Assembly (NCBI GenBank): GCA_905221605.1 | Contig: CAJNDS010001635.1 | Span: forward strand, 1 to 64,000 | Direction: 5' to 3' | From: Symbiodinium natans | Lineage: Eukaryota > Sar > Dinophyceae > Suessiales > Symbiodiniaceae | Length of the DNA stretch: 64,000 bases | Shown here: positions 20,881-32,243 of the stretch, in pieces | Layout: each line of letters begins with the position of its first letter | Position numbering within the stretch: the first letter of the stretch is position 1 | Program-made: the position numbers and the translations under genes | Notes under the pieces: generated by a model | What the model saw: the letters and a program-made list of their open reading frames with translations, nothing else | Told to the model about the DNA's origin: nothing | Database searches by the model: none

Positions 20881-22270
20881 TCGCCCAACATCCGTAGTCT
20901 GTGCACTGGTAGATCTGTCGGTGATTACTAAGTTGCACGTGGTTGAAAGCATGCGGGTTACGTACACTTTTAATTGCTTTTCAAGCAGTTGCCAATGGTG
21001 GTGTTTGCCTTCCCAGCCTGCGTGGACTTTAAGGCGTAGTCGGGTAAATCATTTCTAAGGGTACTTAAACTCAATAAGGAATATAGTTTTTTGATACTTT
21101 CCCAGCCATGAACTAGTTCATGGTTTTGGGATATCTATATATCCCCATACCTACATCGAGACGCTCATGTCCTGCCCAGGGAGACTTGTGTGATTTGCTT
21201 TGTAGAAGGCCCAAGCCCAGGAAAGAACACCCGCTTGCTAGATATGTGCACGTTGCTAACTTGCATCTGCATAATGTGTTGGCATTTCTTTGATTTTTGT
21301 GTTTCTTTAAATCTTTCTGTCATTCTTTCTCTCTCTCTCTTTTTTTTTTTCTCTCTCTCTCTCTCGTTCTCTCTTTCTCGCTGTCTTTTTCCTTTCTGTC
21401 TTTTCACTTGCTTGTCTGTCTCTTGCTTTGCACAATCGGTCAGGGTCAAGACGTCTCCCTGCAAGCCCAGGCAATCCGCTTTCTGCGCAGTTGGAGGGCC
21501 CTTTGCTGGAGTGCAAGGAGAAGATGTGCGAGGCCCATGGCAGGATGAAGATCTGCCCGCGGAATTTGTTCCCAAGTCTCGGCCCATGTCCCTGAGTCCC
21601 TGAAGTACTTAGATGTGCTTAGATGAGTTCCAGGGTTGGGGCAAGGTTTGGGGAAATGAGGGGCAGGTTACGCTTAAGGGTCATCTCTGATCATCTACAT
21701 CCGATTCGAGAGAAAGGCGACCAAAGCCCAGAATGTCCAAAAGCGCTTTGCAAAATGTCTCAGGACTATGAAACACTAAACTAGGATGTCGAGCAGTGCC
21801 CCTGTAACCGCCCCCTCCCCTAAGCAACAAGAGAGCACCCTTTTGATTCCTAGGTTATTGGGTAGCCGGGTAAACCCCAATCCCGGGAGGTTGCACAGCT
21901 TCCATCGAACTACAGCACTGCTGGCTGCGCAACGGAGACTGCACTTTCGGGAGTGTTGATGCTGATGGGCTTATGGGTTTTGAGGAGCCCCGCAAGCTGC
22001 ACAACTTTAAGTCGCAGCATTGGCAGCGTGCTGAGGGCTCAAGAAGAAAGAGTTCAATTTGACGCGCTTCGGCCCCTCCAAAAAAGTTCATCTATGCCCT
22101 TGGTAGATCCTGGCTCTCCAGCGCAGCCGCATCGGCTGAGAGGGACATGAAGGTGTGGAAGCCTAAAGGTACCGGTTTAGGGTTTAGGGTCTGTATAGGA
22201 ATCACTTGTTCAATGAAAGGGTGGCGCTTCTATTTCTCCCGTGCCGTTGCGTTGTTTCTTTCCAAGGCAG
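20881..22270. other. Intron-like DNA, no confident exon
   Basis: It contains a pyrimidine tract and, at 21889-22066, an open plus frame with EF-hand-like SVDADGLMGFEE, treated as a finding only. Other frames around the pyrimidine tract are low complexity. Confidence 0.4.
21311..21426. repeat. Polypyrimidine (CT)n tract
   Basis: CTCT and T runs. It could act as a polypyrimidine tract or simply be a microsatellite. Confidence 0.88.
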
Positions 22271-22432
22271 AGAGGAAGGTGGGCGAGTACTGCTACTTGG
22301 CTGCACCCCCACACCCTGGCACATCAAGTGCCTCAAGAAGCATTCATATCCGATTTGTTTGCAAAAGCACAGTAGTTACATTGGAGGGGCGGGCACTGTC
22401 GGTCCTGAATATTCCAGCCTCGGTGTGGCAGG
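22271..22432 (+). CDS. Probable module exon, part B (long form)
   Basis: Behind TTCCAAGGCAG| the frame reads KVGEYCYLAAPPHPG, then SIHIRFVCKSTVVTLEG. It follows the VGxxCxxxxxxxPG......I.FVC layout with an unusually long middle. The frame stays open to a TTTAGGG array at 22500; the 3' border GTGGCAG is a guess. Confidence 0.45.
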
Positions 22433-22499
22433 GGGTCTTCGACCAAACTCCGCTTTTCTTCTTACCGAGTCTGCTGCTCTCCTCACCCCGGCACTGCCT

Positions 22500-22543
22500 G
22501 TTTAGGGTTTAGGGTTTCGGGTTTAGGGTTTAGGGTTTAGGGT
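22500..22543 (+). repeat. Telomere-like TTTAGGG array
   Basis: Six units, one being TTTCGGG. Confidence 0.92.
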
Positions 22544-23315
22544 TGCAGAGTATCCCTTGCTCATCCCGAGAGTCCCGCAGCGAAGGGTGGCAGAGTATTC
22601 CTGGCACAGTTGCGAGATGCTTACGTTCAGGATGGGGATGTTCCTAGTAAATACTTCGGTGTCAGATAGGCTGACCTGAAAACGAGAACAGAGACCTCTC
22701 CTAAGCCTGAGACCTTTTCAACCTGATGAAACAGCGGCATTTTCCGAACACCCGGCCTCCCAGTTGCAGCAGGAAGGGAGGGCTACAAGTACTCGAAATA
22801 AAGTTGTAACCCGGTCATCTTGTGGTTAACCTTCACCGTGGCTATAGCTACCCATGCACCTCCAAGTGAGGTGAAGACGTGCGTTTGGGCGACGTCCCAG
22901 GGAAGTAATTAGCGAACTGGCAAACAATAGCAGAAACGAAAAAAGTGGTGAACAGCAGCGAAGCTAAAAAGGACAAGAGTAGCGAGCGGGGCTCGCCCGC
23001 TAAATGTTCAGGATGTTTCAGGATGTACCCAAGTTCAAGAAGCCCTGAATCCCCCAAACTCGTAGCTACACCCCCCCCCCCCCCCCGTCTCCTTTTTCCA
23101 ACCTCAACGGCAAAAAGCTCGGTGCCAACGTAAAGCAGAGAACAACTCTATCTTGAATACACCTTGGTGGTGGCGCGCTGCGTTTTCCAGCTGAAGCGTG
23201 CGACGCCTATTCTTCCACGCTCGGCGCAACGTTCTTGCAGGAAAGCGCCTATAGGGTCGACCAGCCTGCTCATGAGCGCCATGTATGTCATGCTCTATTT
23301 CATGATCTATCTCAG
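22544..23315. other. Intron-like DNA with poly-C run
   Basis: It includes sixteen C at 23071-23086. No coding piece was recognised. Confidence 0.5.
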
Positions 23316-23372
23316 GTACTGTGGCATGCCCTGCAGGCTACACGGGTCAGGACTGGCAGCTTGGCATCGGGT
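23316..23372 (+). CDS. Sushi-like module exon, part B
   Basis: After TATCTCAG| in phase 1 (G|GT ACT) the frame reads GTVACPAGYTGQDWQLGIG, then stops. GTxxCPAGYTG is the C..GY core of the module. The same TATCTCAG-type acceptor precedes the exons at 17908 and 62338. Confidence 0.6.
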
Positions 23373-23485
23373 AGAGCACCCATGCTTCAGTTGTGCTGCC
23401 ACCACGAGGCCCAACTGAGCAGCATGCTAGCTGCTAGGCCGCTTCACGTTTGCACGCTCGCCATGTACACTGCAAACGTCGAAGC

Positions 23486-23570
23486 TGCAACGTCTTGTCA
23501 TGGTAGCAAAACATGTCTTCGCTGCAGACCTGCACCCGGACTACCATTGTGTTGCGAGACATTCTTGGGA
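23486..23570 (+). CDS. Possible module exon, parts A+B
   Basis: The frame reads CHGSKTCLRCRPAPG, then LPLCCETFLG. C.GxxTCxxCxPxPG matches the A/B junction pattern without GY. There is no decisive splice site. Confidence 0.35.
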
Positions 23571-24245
23571 CGTGCAGGACGCACTGTTCGAGTGTCAGGC
23601 GCAGCTCTCGGAGCACTGGGGTCTCTCTCGCTCTCTGTCTCTCTTTCTCCCTCGAACTGATAGCATGAGCTCATGCATGCAGATCTGTTGCGGGGCCTTG
23701 CCATGATGAGCAATGCATGTAATTACGTATCTTGTAGGTGCGACCGTAACACATCTCTTCAGTCATTCGGCCACGGGGGTTCGCTTCTTGAGAGCTGGAA
23801 GGGGTGCCAGGAGTCTCTCAACAGCATCCAAAGTCCCCAGCTCCATTCAGCAGCTAAGAATTAGGGTTTTGGTGTTTCAAACAGAAGTGCCTAGGGTACA
23901 CCACCTTCAGTTCGCGATGCTCAACAGAGACGTGGAATTCGACTCCCCCATGCCCACAGCCTCCATTCGCGGGCATGACGGCTAGGGAAGTCGCGAATAC
24001 AGGTCAGGCTACCTGCATACACAACAGAAGCTGGAACGGGTGTTGGACTCCAAGTTTGAAGCTCCTTAAGCTGGCTTGTGATCGCTGCCATGCTATAGCG
24101 CTAGTCCTTACAGGATTCAGGGTCCATCCTACGTCGCGACACTTTACCTGCGTCAGATGCATCCTTGCTGGAAACATGGCGATGCGACACATCACCTGTA
24201 GGCGTCTCCATCGAAGCTGATGCAAGCGATTGTCCTTCCCTCCAG

Positions 24246-24333
24246 GCAGATGGCACGTTCGGCGGCAGTCTCCCAGCCTGCCAGCGAACACCTTGCATGC
24301 CAGGCACCTTCAGAATTCCTGGGCAGCATGAAA
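24246..24333 (+). CDS. Sushi-like module exon, part C into next part A
   Basis: Behind CCCTCCAG| the frame reads ADGTFGGSLPACQRTPC, then MPGTFRIPG. DGTF.G.LP.C is the closing strand and last Cys of a Sushi-like fold, and the following C belongs to the next module. The parallel exon at 42651 reads ADGNITGSLPTCLGNP. This is one of the clearest pieces. Confidence 0.65.
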
Positions 24334-24889
24334 CAGTTAAACAGACAGGCGCAGGGGTCCCCCTTACATCCCCAAACCAAGACCTCCCACATATCCAAAC
24401 CTTGCTGGAACAATTCTTCAGACTGCCCATGAACCTTACATGCAACCCTGCGCCGAGAATGTACCCCGAGCCGAACATGGTGTTGTCCCGGTCAGGGGGC
24501 TTGCCTGTGTTGCCTGGGCTGAACGTCAGCAGCTGCATGTATCTCTACGCAGGCCAAGGGCTCCGGGGCGTTTTCTGCAGGCTGTGAGACAGGAGCTCCG
24601 GGTTCGCTAAGTAAGGCCGATACCCGGAAACCATGAAGACACTTCCCTAAGCTATGATACCTTTTCTGGGTCCCCTACGCACTCTCTTACAAAGGACGGC
24701 AAAAAAGGACCCTAATTTAGGTGAGTTCATTGAGCTTTCTTTTCACGCGCCTCAGGGTATTATATTTTTTTTTGGCGGGGGGCTCTTCCTGAACCATGGC
24801 CTGACCTCTGAGCCTTTCAACCTCCGGAACACCAAAATGGTCAAAACCTTGCAGGCAGCAATATCGAAAATACAAGAAAATAGATAGTA

Positions 24890-24930
24890 TGCATATAATA
24901 TATATATATATATATGTATGTATGTATATC
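24890..24930. repeat. AT/GTAT microsatellite
   Basis: A TA run passes into GTAT. Confidence 0.9.
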
Positions 24931-24993
24931 CAGAGCCTTGCAAGCCCATTGCAAATCCTGCTCTTTCCAGAGCAGACAAAAAGTCCTCGCCAG

Positions 24994-25066
24994 GTGAGGC
25001 ATGCACCGTCACCTGTGCCCTGGGCTACGAAGGCACTGCGTCCACTTACCAATGCGACTTGGGACA
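24994..25066 (+). CDS. Sushi-like module exon, part B
   Basis: After CTCGCCAG| in phase 1 (G|GT GAG) the frame reads GEACTVTCALGYEG, then TASTYQCDLGQ. It shows all landmarks of part B: Cys, Cys, GY, TYxC. Telomere-like repeats begin 75 bp later. The donor is uncertain; the frame stays open to 25125. Confidence 0.7.
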
Positions 25067-25142
25067 AGCAAGGAACACAGCAGGGGGTGGCTCTATGGCG
25101 AGGTTCGGCTGTGCCTGCTTTTTGTAAAAATTCGCATCGAGG

Positions 25143-25176
25143 AACCCTAAACCCCAAACCCTAAACCCTAAACCCT
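25143..25176 (-). repeat. Telomere-like CCCTAAA array
   Basis: Between four and five units in the short intron between two module exons. Confidence 0.9.
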
Positions 25177-25245
25177 CCGAGCTATGCCTTGCATTCCTGC
25201 TTTCGGGGCGTTGTGCCCACGAACCTTCGGCCCAAGCTTCCAAAG

Positions 25246-25303
25246 GCGACATGGCGGGGGACTTTGCCGGGACAGCGCCAACCTGCAGTCCCAAGAGCCG
25301 CTT
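25246..25303 (+). CDS. Sushi-like module exon, part C
   Basis: Behind CCAAAG| in phase 1 (G|GC GAC) the frame reads MAGDFAGTAPTCSPKSR. GDFAGTAPTC closes the module opened by the part B exon only 180 bp upstream. That gives B-C order over a very short intron made of CCCTAAA repeats. Confidence 0.62.
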
Positions 25304-25379
25304 GGCTTGGGGCGTCGGCTTTGGGTTAAGGCCCCAAGAATTCAAATACCTGCTATAGTGGGACTTTGGGGTTAAGGAG

Positions 25380-25495
25380 GTGTTTCCGTTGCCTATGAGG
25401 AAGCAGGGAGCTGGCGCCGTTCCTGCACCTCAGGTTGCGATGTCCCAGCCGAGTTCTTCACGAGCGTGAGGTACAACACCACTTGCCGCCCGCCA
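25380..25495 (+). CDS. Sushi-like module exon, parts A+B
   Basis: The frame reads GVSVAYEEAGSW, then RRSCTSGCDVPAEFF, then YNTTC, ending at TGA 25496. It resembles GVAYSGTCAAFC at 45198. SCTSGC and the N-T-T sequon before the last Cys fit part B. A GT within GTGAG|GTACAA (25471) could be the true donor, ending the exon earlier. Confidence 0.58.
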
Positions 25496-25969
25496 TGAGA
25501 AGCCAGGCCCTGCACTTTGAGGTTTAGGGTTCAGGGTTAGGGTTTTTTGGGCTTTTAGGATGTAGGATTTAGGGTATTTAGGGTTTATTTCGGGTTGCGG
25601 GCAGGCGCATGGGTTAAGGAGGCCCTCAAATGGATCAGGCCACCAATGATGGTTCCTTTTTTGTTGTTGGGGGGAATTAGGAGTTAGGCTTGATGGCGCC
25701 ACCAGGGCTTTCGAGTTACTGAGTTTACTGCGCTCCACCGGAGGTTTTGAGCTACTGAGTCGCTGCCTTGGGGCCTCACCCAGAAGAAACAATAAATCTG
25801 TTAAGATTCGAACCTTTCCTGGAGGGCTGCTGTCAAGCAACCAAAATAATTACAATCTAGCATAAGACGGTTGTCCTACTATTGTATTCAGAACAACATC
25901 CATGCACTCGCAGACGCAAGCATTACGGCATGCAGGTTTGAAGGGCCCCCCATCCAGCTTCACGCCCAG

Positions 25970-26045
25970 GTGCGGGTGTAACTCATGGGCAGAGCTGCAT
26001 GACCAAATGCAACCAAGGCAGGGGGGAGGATTTAGTTGACAGGGC
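25970..26045 (+). CDS. Sushi-like module exon, part B
   Basis: After CGCCCAG| in phase 1 (G|GT GCG) the frame reads GAGVTHGQSCMTKCNQGRG. GQSC...C..G is identical in layout to GQSCTQDCATGY at 47921, but Tyr is replaced by Arg. It ends at TAA 26047. Confidence 0.58.
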
Positions 26046-26387
26046 TTAACCGTTAAGCAAGTAGGTGAGTCCATGGGAGGGGGCTTATTCGGCTTTTGGT
26101 GAGGGAGGTTTCGGTTGAGACACCTGATACCCGGCCCAGGGTAAGGTGTGGTGTGCGGCTTCGGCTTGGGGCATGATGGGGCTTTAAGCCCTTCAGCGAT
26201 CCCCAGCTCCGCAAAAAAAGGCCTGGCAAAATGACCCCACATGTCCCAAAACCCTCAACGCCTAAGCCCCACCTTCACCACAAGGTGCATCCACTCATGG
26301 CCTTTGTAACCCTAAAGCATCAAGGGTGGGTAAGTTTTTTGCGGTTTAGGGTCTAGCCTGCACTCTAATAAAAAACCCCCAAGCCCC

Positions 26388-26409
26388 CCTCCTCCTCCTC
26401 CTCCTCCTG
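26388..26409. repeat. (CCT)n tract before an acceptor
   Basis: A CTCCTC run ends in TGACAG|, giving an unusually strong polypyrimidine tract for the exon at 26412. Confidence 0.7.
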
Positions 26410-26411
26410 AC

Positions 26412-26521
26412 AGGCTATTCCGGCCTACCCACGCAGCAGCAGTGCTTCAATGGGATCTTCAGCGGCACCACGCCCACTTGCGCAGGGAACCCGTGCTCCT
26501 TTGAAGGCCACAGCGGTGCTG
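26412..26521 (+). CDS. Sushi-like module exon, parts B-C into next A
   Basis: Behind CCTCCTGACAG| in phase 1 (G|GC TAT) the frame reads GYSGLPTQQQC, then GIFSGTTPTCAGNPC, then SFEGHSGAG. It covers GY, the third Cys, FSG..PTC and the NPC that opens the next module. It ends near a canonical donor (GGAC|GTGAGT). This exon shows the module boundary best. Confidence 0.72.
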
Positions 26522-26552
26522 GACGTGAGTGGGGGTTGCTGGACACTGGGGT

Positions 26553-26624
26553 TCCTAAACCCTGAACCCTGAACCCTAAACCCCAAACTCTAAACTCTAA
26601 ACCCTATAAACCCTAAACCCTAAA
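26553..26624 (-). repeat. Telomere-like CCCTAAA/CCCTGAA array
   Basis: About ten units with CCCTGAA, CTCTAAA and CCCTATAAA variants begin about 30 bp after the donor at 26522. Confidence 0.88.
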
Positions 26625-28328
26625 GGCTATGGATGGGTTCCTAAACCGTGAACCCTAAACCCCAAACCCCCTATCAGTTAGGCATCTCTCAGGTGTGTCA
26701 CGCTTTGGTGCGTCGTTCAGAGTCATGCGGGCAGTTGTCCAATTATGATTCTCTATGTATTTATATGTATTTATGGTTCCAGATTCTTTAAAGAAACCCT
26801 TGAATCGGGACCGCAACTCGGAGACCTGAGGGGTTTAGGGTTTAGGGCGGGCCTTTGGCTCGCACGCATTTTGCCAAGAGCTATGTAGGTCTGCAGGACA
26901 AGAGCAGTGGTTTGTGGACATTACACTGTAAGGCCCGAACCAACCCGAGCCTCGCCAGAGTCTCACGAGGCTCCTTTAGCGCAGTGCTGTAAACGCTGCC
27001 GCTCTCTCAAACTGCAAGTACCAGCCCCCTGCCCCTCCCGCAAAAACTACAAATATGAGGCGGTGACCGCTTATAGCTATAGTTTCCGCACTTTATCTGT
27101 CCCTATATATGCCCTCTGCCTTGTGGGAGCGGAAGCGTCGGAATCCCGACGCCGAAGCATACCGAACCATCACTACTGATCCCTGAACTGAAGGGCCTTC
27201 ATGGGGTGGTTGCGGGGAGGGTTTAGGGTTCAAGGTTTAGGGTTTATAAGGGTTTAGGGTTAGGGGACTCATCCTTGTTTGGTTTTGTTTGCTCCTCAAT
27301 AGGGGTTTCTGCACCCCTGTCCCCTCACCCCTCCCGAGGTGAACTCCAAACCCTATAAAGCCCTGCCACAACCTGATCCCCATCTTTCTCGGAAGGTTTC
27401 GCATTGGGCAAGGGTGTCAATGCCTCGACCTGTTTCGGACTTGTGACACAAGAGACGTGGCTGATCTAGGCTTCAGGTTTTTGATTTTGGGGGTTAGGCT
27501 TCTGGGAGTTGACGCACTGCTGCTGCGGCGTATGTTGAGGTTTAGTTCTTGGACCCGTGCAGGGTTTAGGTTGGTGCCTGAATCACTGAATTAGTGAGCT
27601 TCGAGTCGCGTCCCAGCAACGTCTCGATCTTCTCGTGCTGCAAGCACCGCGGAGTAGCCGCAGGCAGTGGCTGCCCACACTCAGCTGAGGAGACGTGCAC
27701 GCTCAGCTGCTTGCGCGGTCACACGATTGAAGGCCTTGGGTGTTGATGATTTACAGTTGTTAAGATTTGGAGGGCTTTTAGGGCCGGAGGGCTTAGTGTG
27801 TGTGTGTGGTGCACGCATCACTTTTTTTCAGGCTCTTTCAGGCAGACGGGCTCAAATGGTTCACTGTATCCTCTTTTTCTTCAATTTTTGGGGGCTACTT
27901 CAGGTTCAAGGCACGCAGGGTTGCATTGCAAAAGTGCTTAGAGCTGCTGCCACGGAGATATTCCGGATGCCTATAAACTCCAAGTTGCGAGAGTTGGGAG
28001 GGCAACTTCCCTCGTCTTGAGCCGTGATACCGTGTATCTCCACTATGTATGTATATGTATATATGCATGTATATATATATATATGTATATACGTAGATGA
28101 CGAAGATGTTATGTTATGCAATCTGCAATTTTCTATGAACACGTGCAGTACTTAGTCAAGTCACCCTGCTTACCCGACCAGATTTTTTCGAATCCTGACA
28201 GAGCACGTAACTTACACAGTTTTCCGCCCGGTACCTATGAGACCTCTGGTGGCTTCTGTAGGATTGGGCCTTGCGATGGGGCCTACTAGGGTTGGGAGGG
28301 AATCCTACTGCAAATCATTCATGTGCAG
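26625..28328. other. Intron-like DNA, one weak candidate
   Basis: A stretch at 26985-27055 can be read as ALSNCKYQPPAPPAKTTN, and a start like part C (ADGLKWFTV) lies at 27842. Neither is convincing. TTTAGGG units are present at 26831 and 27218-27262. Confidence 0.4.
28045..28093. repeat. TA/GTAT microsatellite
   Basis: TATG and TATA units. Confidence 0.9.
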
Positions 28329-28429
28329 GTAACAGCTTGACCTTGACGTGCCAAGCCAGCGGTGAGTTCACAGCCACCGATGCCGTCTGTGTGCCCCAAG
28401 CCGCAGCTACTTCTAATGTTTCTTGGGAC
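28329..28429 (+). CDS. Sushi-like module exon, part B
   Basis: After CATGTGCAG| in phase 1 (G|GT AAC) the frame reads GNSLTLTCQASGEFTATDAV, then CVPQ. SLTLTC..SGEF....AVC is very close to the second half of a classical CCP/Sushi domain. A GTGAGT at 28360 could be an earlier donor, and GAC|GTATAC at 28430 a later one. Confidence 0.6.
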
Positions 28430-28619
28430 GTATACCGGAAGCGAGCGTAAAGGGCATGTGTAGAAAGGGCGCAGGAGAAGACGGGTTTTGTGGTGCGGTC
28501 GTGCGCTGTGGCATATCACCCAGCTGGAAATACTCAAGGGCACCCAGTATATACACTCGCCCTTTTGTGTATGGAACCCAATACTATATACACTCACCAC
28601 TGACAGCAAGATAAACCTT

Positions 28620-28692
28620 GTATGTATATATGTGTATATGTATATATGTGTATATGTATATGTATATATATATATATGTGTGTGTGTATGTG
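28620..28692. repeat. TATG/TA/GT microsatellite
   Basis: Mixed GTATAT units end in (GT)n. Confidence 0.92.
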
Positions 28693-28759
28693 TTTGTTTA
28701 GTTTACATATTTCCATGTGTGTAGTGTAGAAATATTCATTCATATTTATATGTCACTGA

Positions 28760-28787
28760 TAGAGAGAGAGACAGGGAGAGAGACAGG

Positions 28788-28820
<33 letters not shown>

Positions 28821-28830
28821 CGAGAGAGAG
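28760..28830. repeat. (GA)n microsatellite
   Basis: AGAG runs with ACAGGG interruptions. Confidence 0.92.
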
Positions 28831-29614
28831 TACTCTTTGGAAGTGCCATCAAAACTGCCGGTGTGCGAGTTGCAATTCCAGCACGCGTGCGATCCAGAAG
28901 CCCGCCTTAGGACCTTAAGCCCTGCACCCCGAATCCATTTAAAAAAAGAGCCTGAACCCCTTCCCAGGTGCCCGCGCAGTGCGGGAACATCTCCACCGTC
29001 TCCCCGTTTGATAATGCCTCCGCCCCTTGGCACCCCAGCGACGAGGTAAGCATAAACCCAAAAGCCCAAAACCTTCGTCGTTAATCCGATTCCCACAGGA
29101 TTGACCATTTTTGTTGCCTAAAGCGTAGACCCTTAACCCCAAGTGTGTATCTTCAATGGGTGACCAGAACATCTGTGCATCTCCACATGTTCCCCTTGCA
29201 ATGGAGTCAGACAAGAGTCCTTGAGAGAGAGCGCCCTTAGCCCTCAACCCCCCCCAGAACTTAAGCAGCCTAGACATGCAAACCTTAAACCTTATCCCAA
29301 GGGAACTAATAACTCCCCCGTTCTAACCCTCATTCCACCGGCAAGGGTTTACGTCTTGCAATAACAAGAGAGTTGGAGGGTATGCAGGTTGCCGACTCCT
29401 GCAATGAGGGAGGCAGCTTTCTACAGTTTGGCGAGGCTGGCTTTATATCATTTTTCTTCCCCCGCAGTCCAAAGGCTACATGAGCCCACGCAGTAGATAG
29501 TTTTTCGACACTCTCGACCCCCAAAGCAATTATATGGGTGCTTCCCAAAGCTGTGTTGGCTACCTCCCCCTCCCCCGCCAAGTATGCCCAAAATAAACTT
29601 CAATCCTTTTGTAG

Positions 29615-29670
29615 AAAAGCTCTGCAAAGTGTGCAAAGAAGGCTACCTGAAGTTTTGGACCCCCGCCCCA
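29615..29670 (+). CDS. Sushi-like module exon, part B
   Basis: Behind CAATCCTTTTGTAG| in phase 1 (G|AA) the frame reads EKLCKVCKEGYLKFWTP. LCxxCxEGY is the central part B motif, and the acceptor has a good polypyrimidine tract. The third Cys would have to come from a later part of the frame. Confidence 0.52.
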
Positions 29671-30155
29671 CCCCCCCTTCCCTGCCACCCATTTTTTGTC
29701 TATAAACGCTGTGGGCTTGATCAGGAGCTCGGTGGCAAAGGGTGTTTGGGGTTTAGGGATGTTTTACAAGGTTGCGGAAGAGGGTCTGGAGTTGGGGATG
29801 TTAGGGATTCTCTCTGTGTGGGGAGTCTGCATGAAGCTTGAGCAGGTGTGTCTTAGGAAGCCTCGGTCGCCAGTCACGTCCGTGATTCGACGTACGGGTT
29901 TCAATGATGAACTTTGGGGTGTTTGCCGTGTAAACCCTGAACTTCTGAACCCTAAACCCTAAACCCTAAACAGCTTGACTGTCGGTCGGCCCGTTCCTTG
30001 TGCCCTTCTAAACATTGCTAATTAGTGCAGAGGCCAGAGGCCCCCGTCCATGCATTGCACAAGGAAGCTGGGGGCGAGGTTCATGGAGCCATAGCAGCGA
30101 TTTCAGGCTCTGTACAACCACCCCTCAACAGCTCAAGCCAGTGTCCCCACCGCAG

Positions 30156-30289
30156 TGCAGACCTTGCCCGTGGCAAAAAGAACCCCGGAGTGTTTTGTCT
30201 GTGAAGGTGTGCTTCGCCTTCTGCGAGCAGGGGTATAGTCTCGATAGCAATGCCACACTCCTTCAGTGCGAGGAGGCCGACCTGGGATG
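30156..30289 (+). CDS. Sushi-like module exon, full part B
   Basis: The frame reads CRPCPWQKEPRSV, then KVCFAFCEQGYSLDSNA, then TLLQCEEADLGW. VCxxFCEQGYSLD.....LQC..ADLGW is a nearly complete Sushi-like module. An AAG|GTG TGC junction at 30206 could instead be the acceptor; the upstream CRPC fits part A. A minus-strand frame covers the same bases without a family signature. Confidence 0.65.
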
Positions 30290-30501
30290 GGTCTTGAGTG
30301 TTGGTTTTGAGGCGGCAAATGGGCTTCCCCAAGATGCCACCACGGCAGCCCAGCAACCTCGCCATAAAAACCCGCGTCGAAGAAGGTGAAGGTTCTGAAT
30401 GCCAAAACCAGGGGCATGAAGTATCAAGGGGTTGAGTTTTCACGCAAGGGCCCTCACAAATCGGGTTCCAGGAGTCGCGGGGAGCTGGCTTTCGAGTTCT
30501 C

Positions 30502-30550
30502 TAAACCCTAAACCCTAAACCCTAAACCCTAACCCTAAACCCTAAACCCT
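30502..30550 (-). repeat. Telomere-like CCCTAAA array
   Basis: Seven units, one lacking an A. Confidence 0.93.
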
Positions 30551-30780
30551 GGCAGGGATGGCTTGAGTCTTGCCGGATCCGCTTGAGGTCTGCGATTGAC
30601 AGCCCCGAACAGCAAGCACCAAGACAGACAAGGGGTTCGGGTCAGGGAGCTCCAGAAGAGGTTCGTGGTTCGGATTCTCTTCAGGGACCACTCTCAGCGC
30701 TCCTCTTTGATCTTGGTCTCAGACCTCTGATTCCCTGGCATACAAGAGTCCCAGCTGCCAAATACAAGGCTTTTTATGGG

Positions 30781-30838
30781 CCCCTAAACCCTAAACCCTA
30801 AACCCTAAACCCCAAACCCTAAACCCTAAACCCTAAAC
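30781..30838 (-). repeat. Telomere-like CCCTAAA array
   Basis: Eight units, one CCCCAAA. Confidence 0.93.
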
Positions 30839-32243
30839 AGTAGGAATGGTCGCATCTGCAGGCTCCCATGAGCAGCGCAGGCTTTATGGTCCTGGAAGGA
30901 CCGCGACTGCAAGTGTAGAGCTCCTCTTGGGTTGTTTAGGGTTTAGGGTTTAGGGTTTATAAGGGTTTAGGGTTTGGGGAGTAAACATGGAGCCACACGT
31001 CAGAATTCGATCCCAAGCCACCTAAACCCAAAATCACTAAGGGGGGCGGCAAAAATCTCAAAGAGTGCCCTTCCAGCTTCCATAAAGATGCTCAGGGCTT
31101 AAGAGTTCACGGTCTAGGACCTCTAGGAGCTGAGGATTTACGGTTTAGGGTTTAGCGTCTTGAGTCCATGGGATCCCAGGAAAGCCGCAGTGATGCTCGG
31201 TGGAGGTTTGTGGGAGTCTAGCTCCAAGTGGCTGCCACCGAAGGCTTATATAATTAGACTGGTCACCACCGTAGATATCACATACAGATGCGTAGTGTAT
31301 ACGTATGTGTGTATGTGGAGGATCAGGAGCACGACCGTTTCTTTGAGAATCGGGAGACAAGCCACGCTACCCTTCACACAAGCAAGCACGGGATTAGGTT
31401 TGATGTCCTGTTGCCAGTTATCTGCCGCTGAGTCAGCCGCAGAGAATATTGCAGCCTGGCCACAGGGACGTTGTCAGCACTCACTCGCCTCTAAACGGTG
31501 ACCGCACATAATGGGCACAAGGACTTGAACCCTCATTCTTCAAATGTTACGCCAAGGTCACTCTCGAATGTATGTGTGCAGGCCCTGAACGGGCATTTCC
31601 CAAATAAAAATCCTCGAATGTGGCAATATCGGAGTCGCACGAGGAGACATGATACACGTCGCTGAGCTGAGCACTGGGCCAACGTGTACCCCAAAGCCAT
31701 GCATCCGTGGTGCAGGGGGGCCCAGATGTCCCGGGATACTCTCCCAGACGTTCGAGGGGTTTAAGTTTCCATCTATGGAGTCTGGGCAGTTGAGGCTCAG
31801 CCTTTGTCGCACAGCGTTGTCTTGAACTGTTGATATGTTTTGGGATTTGGGTTGGGCGTCCGTTTGGATTTCATACCGAGGGCTTTCGCGAGGTAAAGTC
31901 TACCTTATGGGGAGCTTTTCAGTTGGGGTTTGAGGAGACGAGACATGAACTAGACCCAGCGGTGATCATCATGTTTAGTCGTAGTTGGTTTTTGTTGTGC
32001 GCAAAAGAGCTCAGGGGCTTATGGTCACACTGCAGTAGCCAAACCCGTCCCGACCTCATAAAGGCCGTCCTGCAGAAGCCGTGCAGATCTCCCCCCCCCC
32101 CACCCCCAAAGAGCTTACGATGCAGGCTTTCGGGATCATGAACTCTTTTGATGCCATAACATATTCGCAAACAGGTTCATGATAAATTGAACCCCCGAAA
32201 CACTAAAACCCTAAACCCTAAACCCTAAACCCTATTAACGAAG
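30839..32243. other. Intron-like DNA without recognised exons
   Basis: Repeats at 30939-30980 and CCCTAAA units at 32207-32234 frame the stretch. Open frames at 31160-31501 and 31558-31812 have no family signature. A 15-base C-rich run lies at 32091. Confidence 0.45.

Larger units (their letters stand above)
28430..29614. other. Intron-like DNA with microsatellites
   Basis: Apart from the repeats listed there is only a weak frame at 28850 (LPVCELQFQHACD). No gene is called. Confidence 0.45.

Noticed and set aside
20440-20967. 175-codon minus-strand frame
   Set aside because: It has no domain signature and lies over a plus-strand part B exon with clear family features.
21165-21603. Frames of about 140 codons on both strands
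   Set aside because: Their middle is the CT microsatellite, and the flanks show no family.
25790-25830. tRNA T-arm-like GGTTCGAATC on the minus strand
   Set aside because: No matching acceptor stem or anticodon arm could be placed around it.
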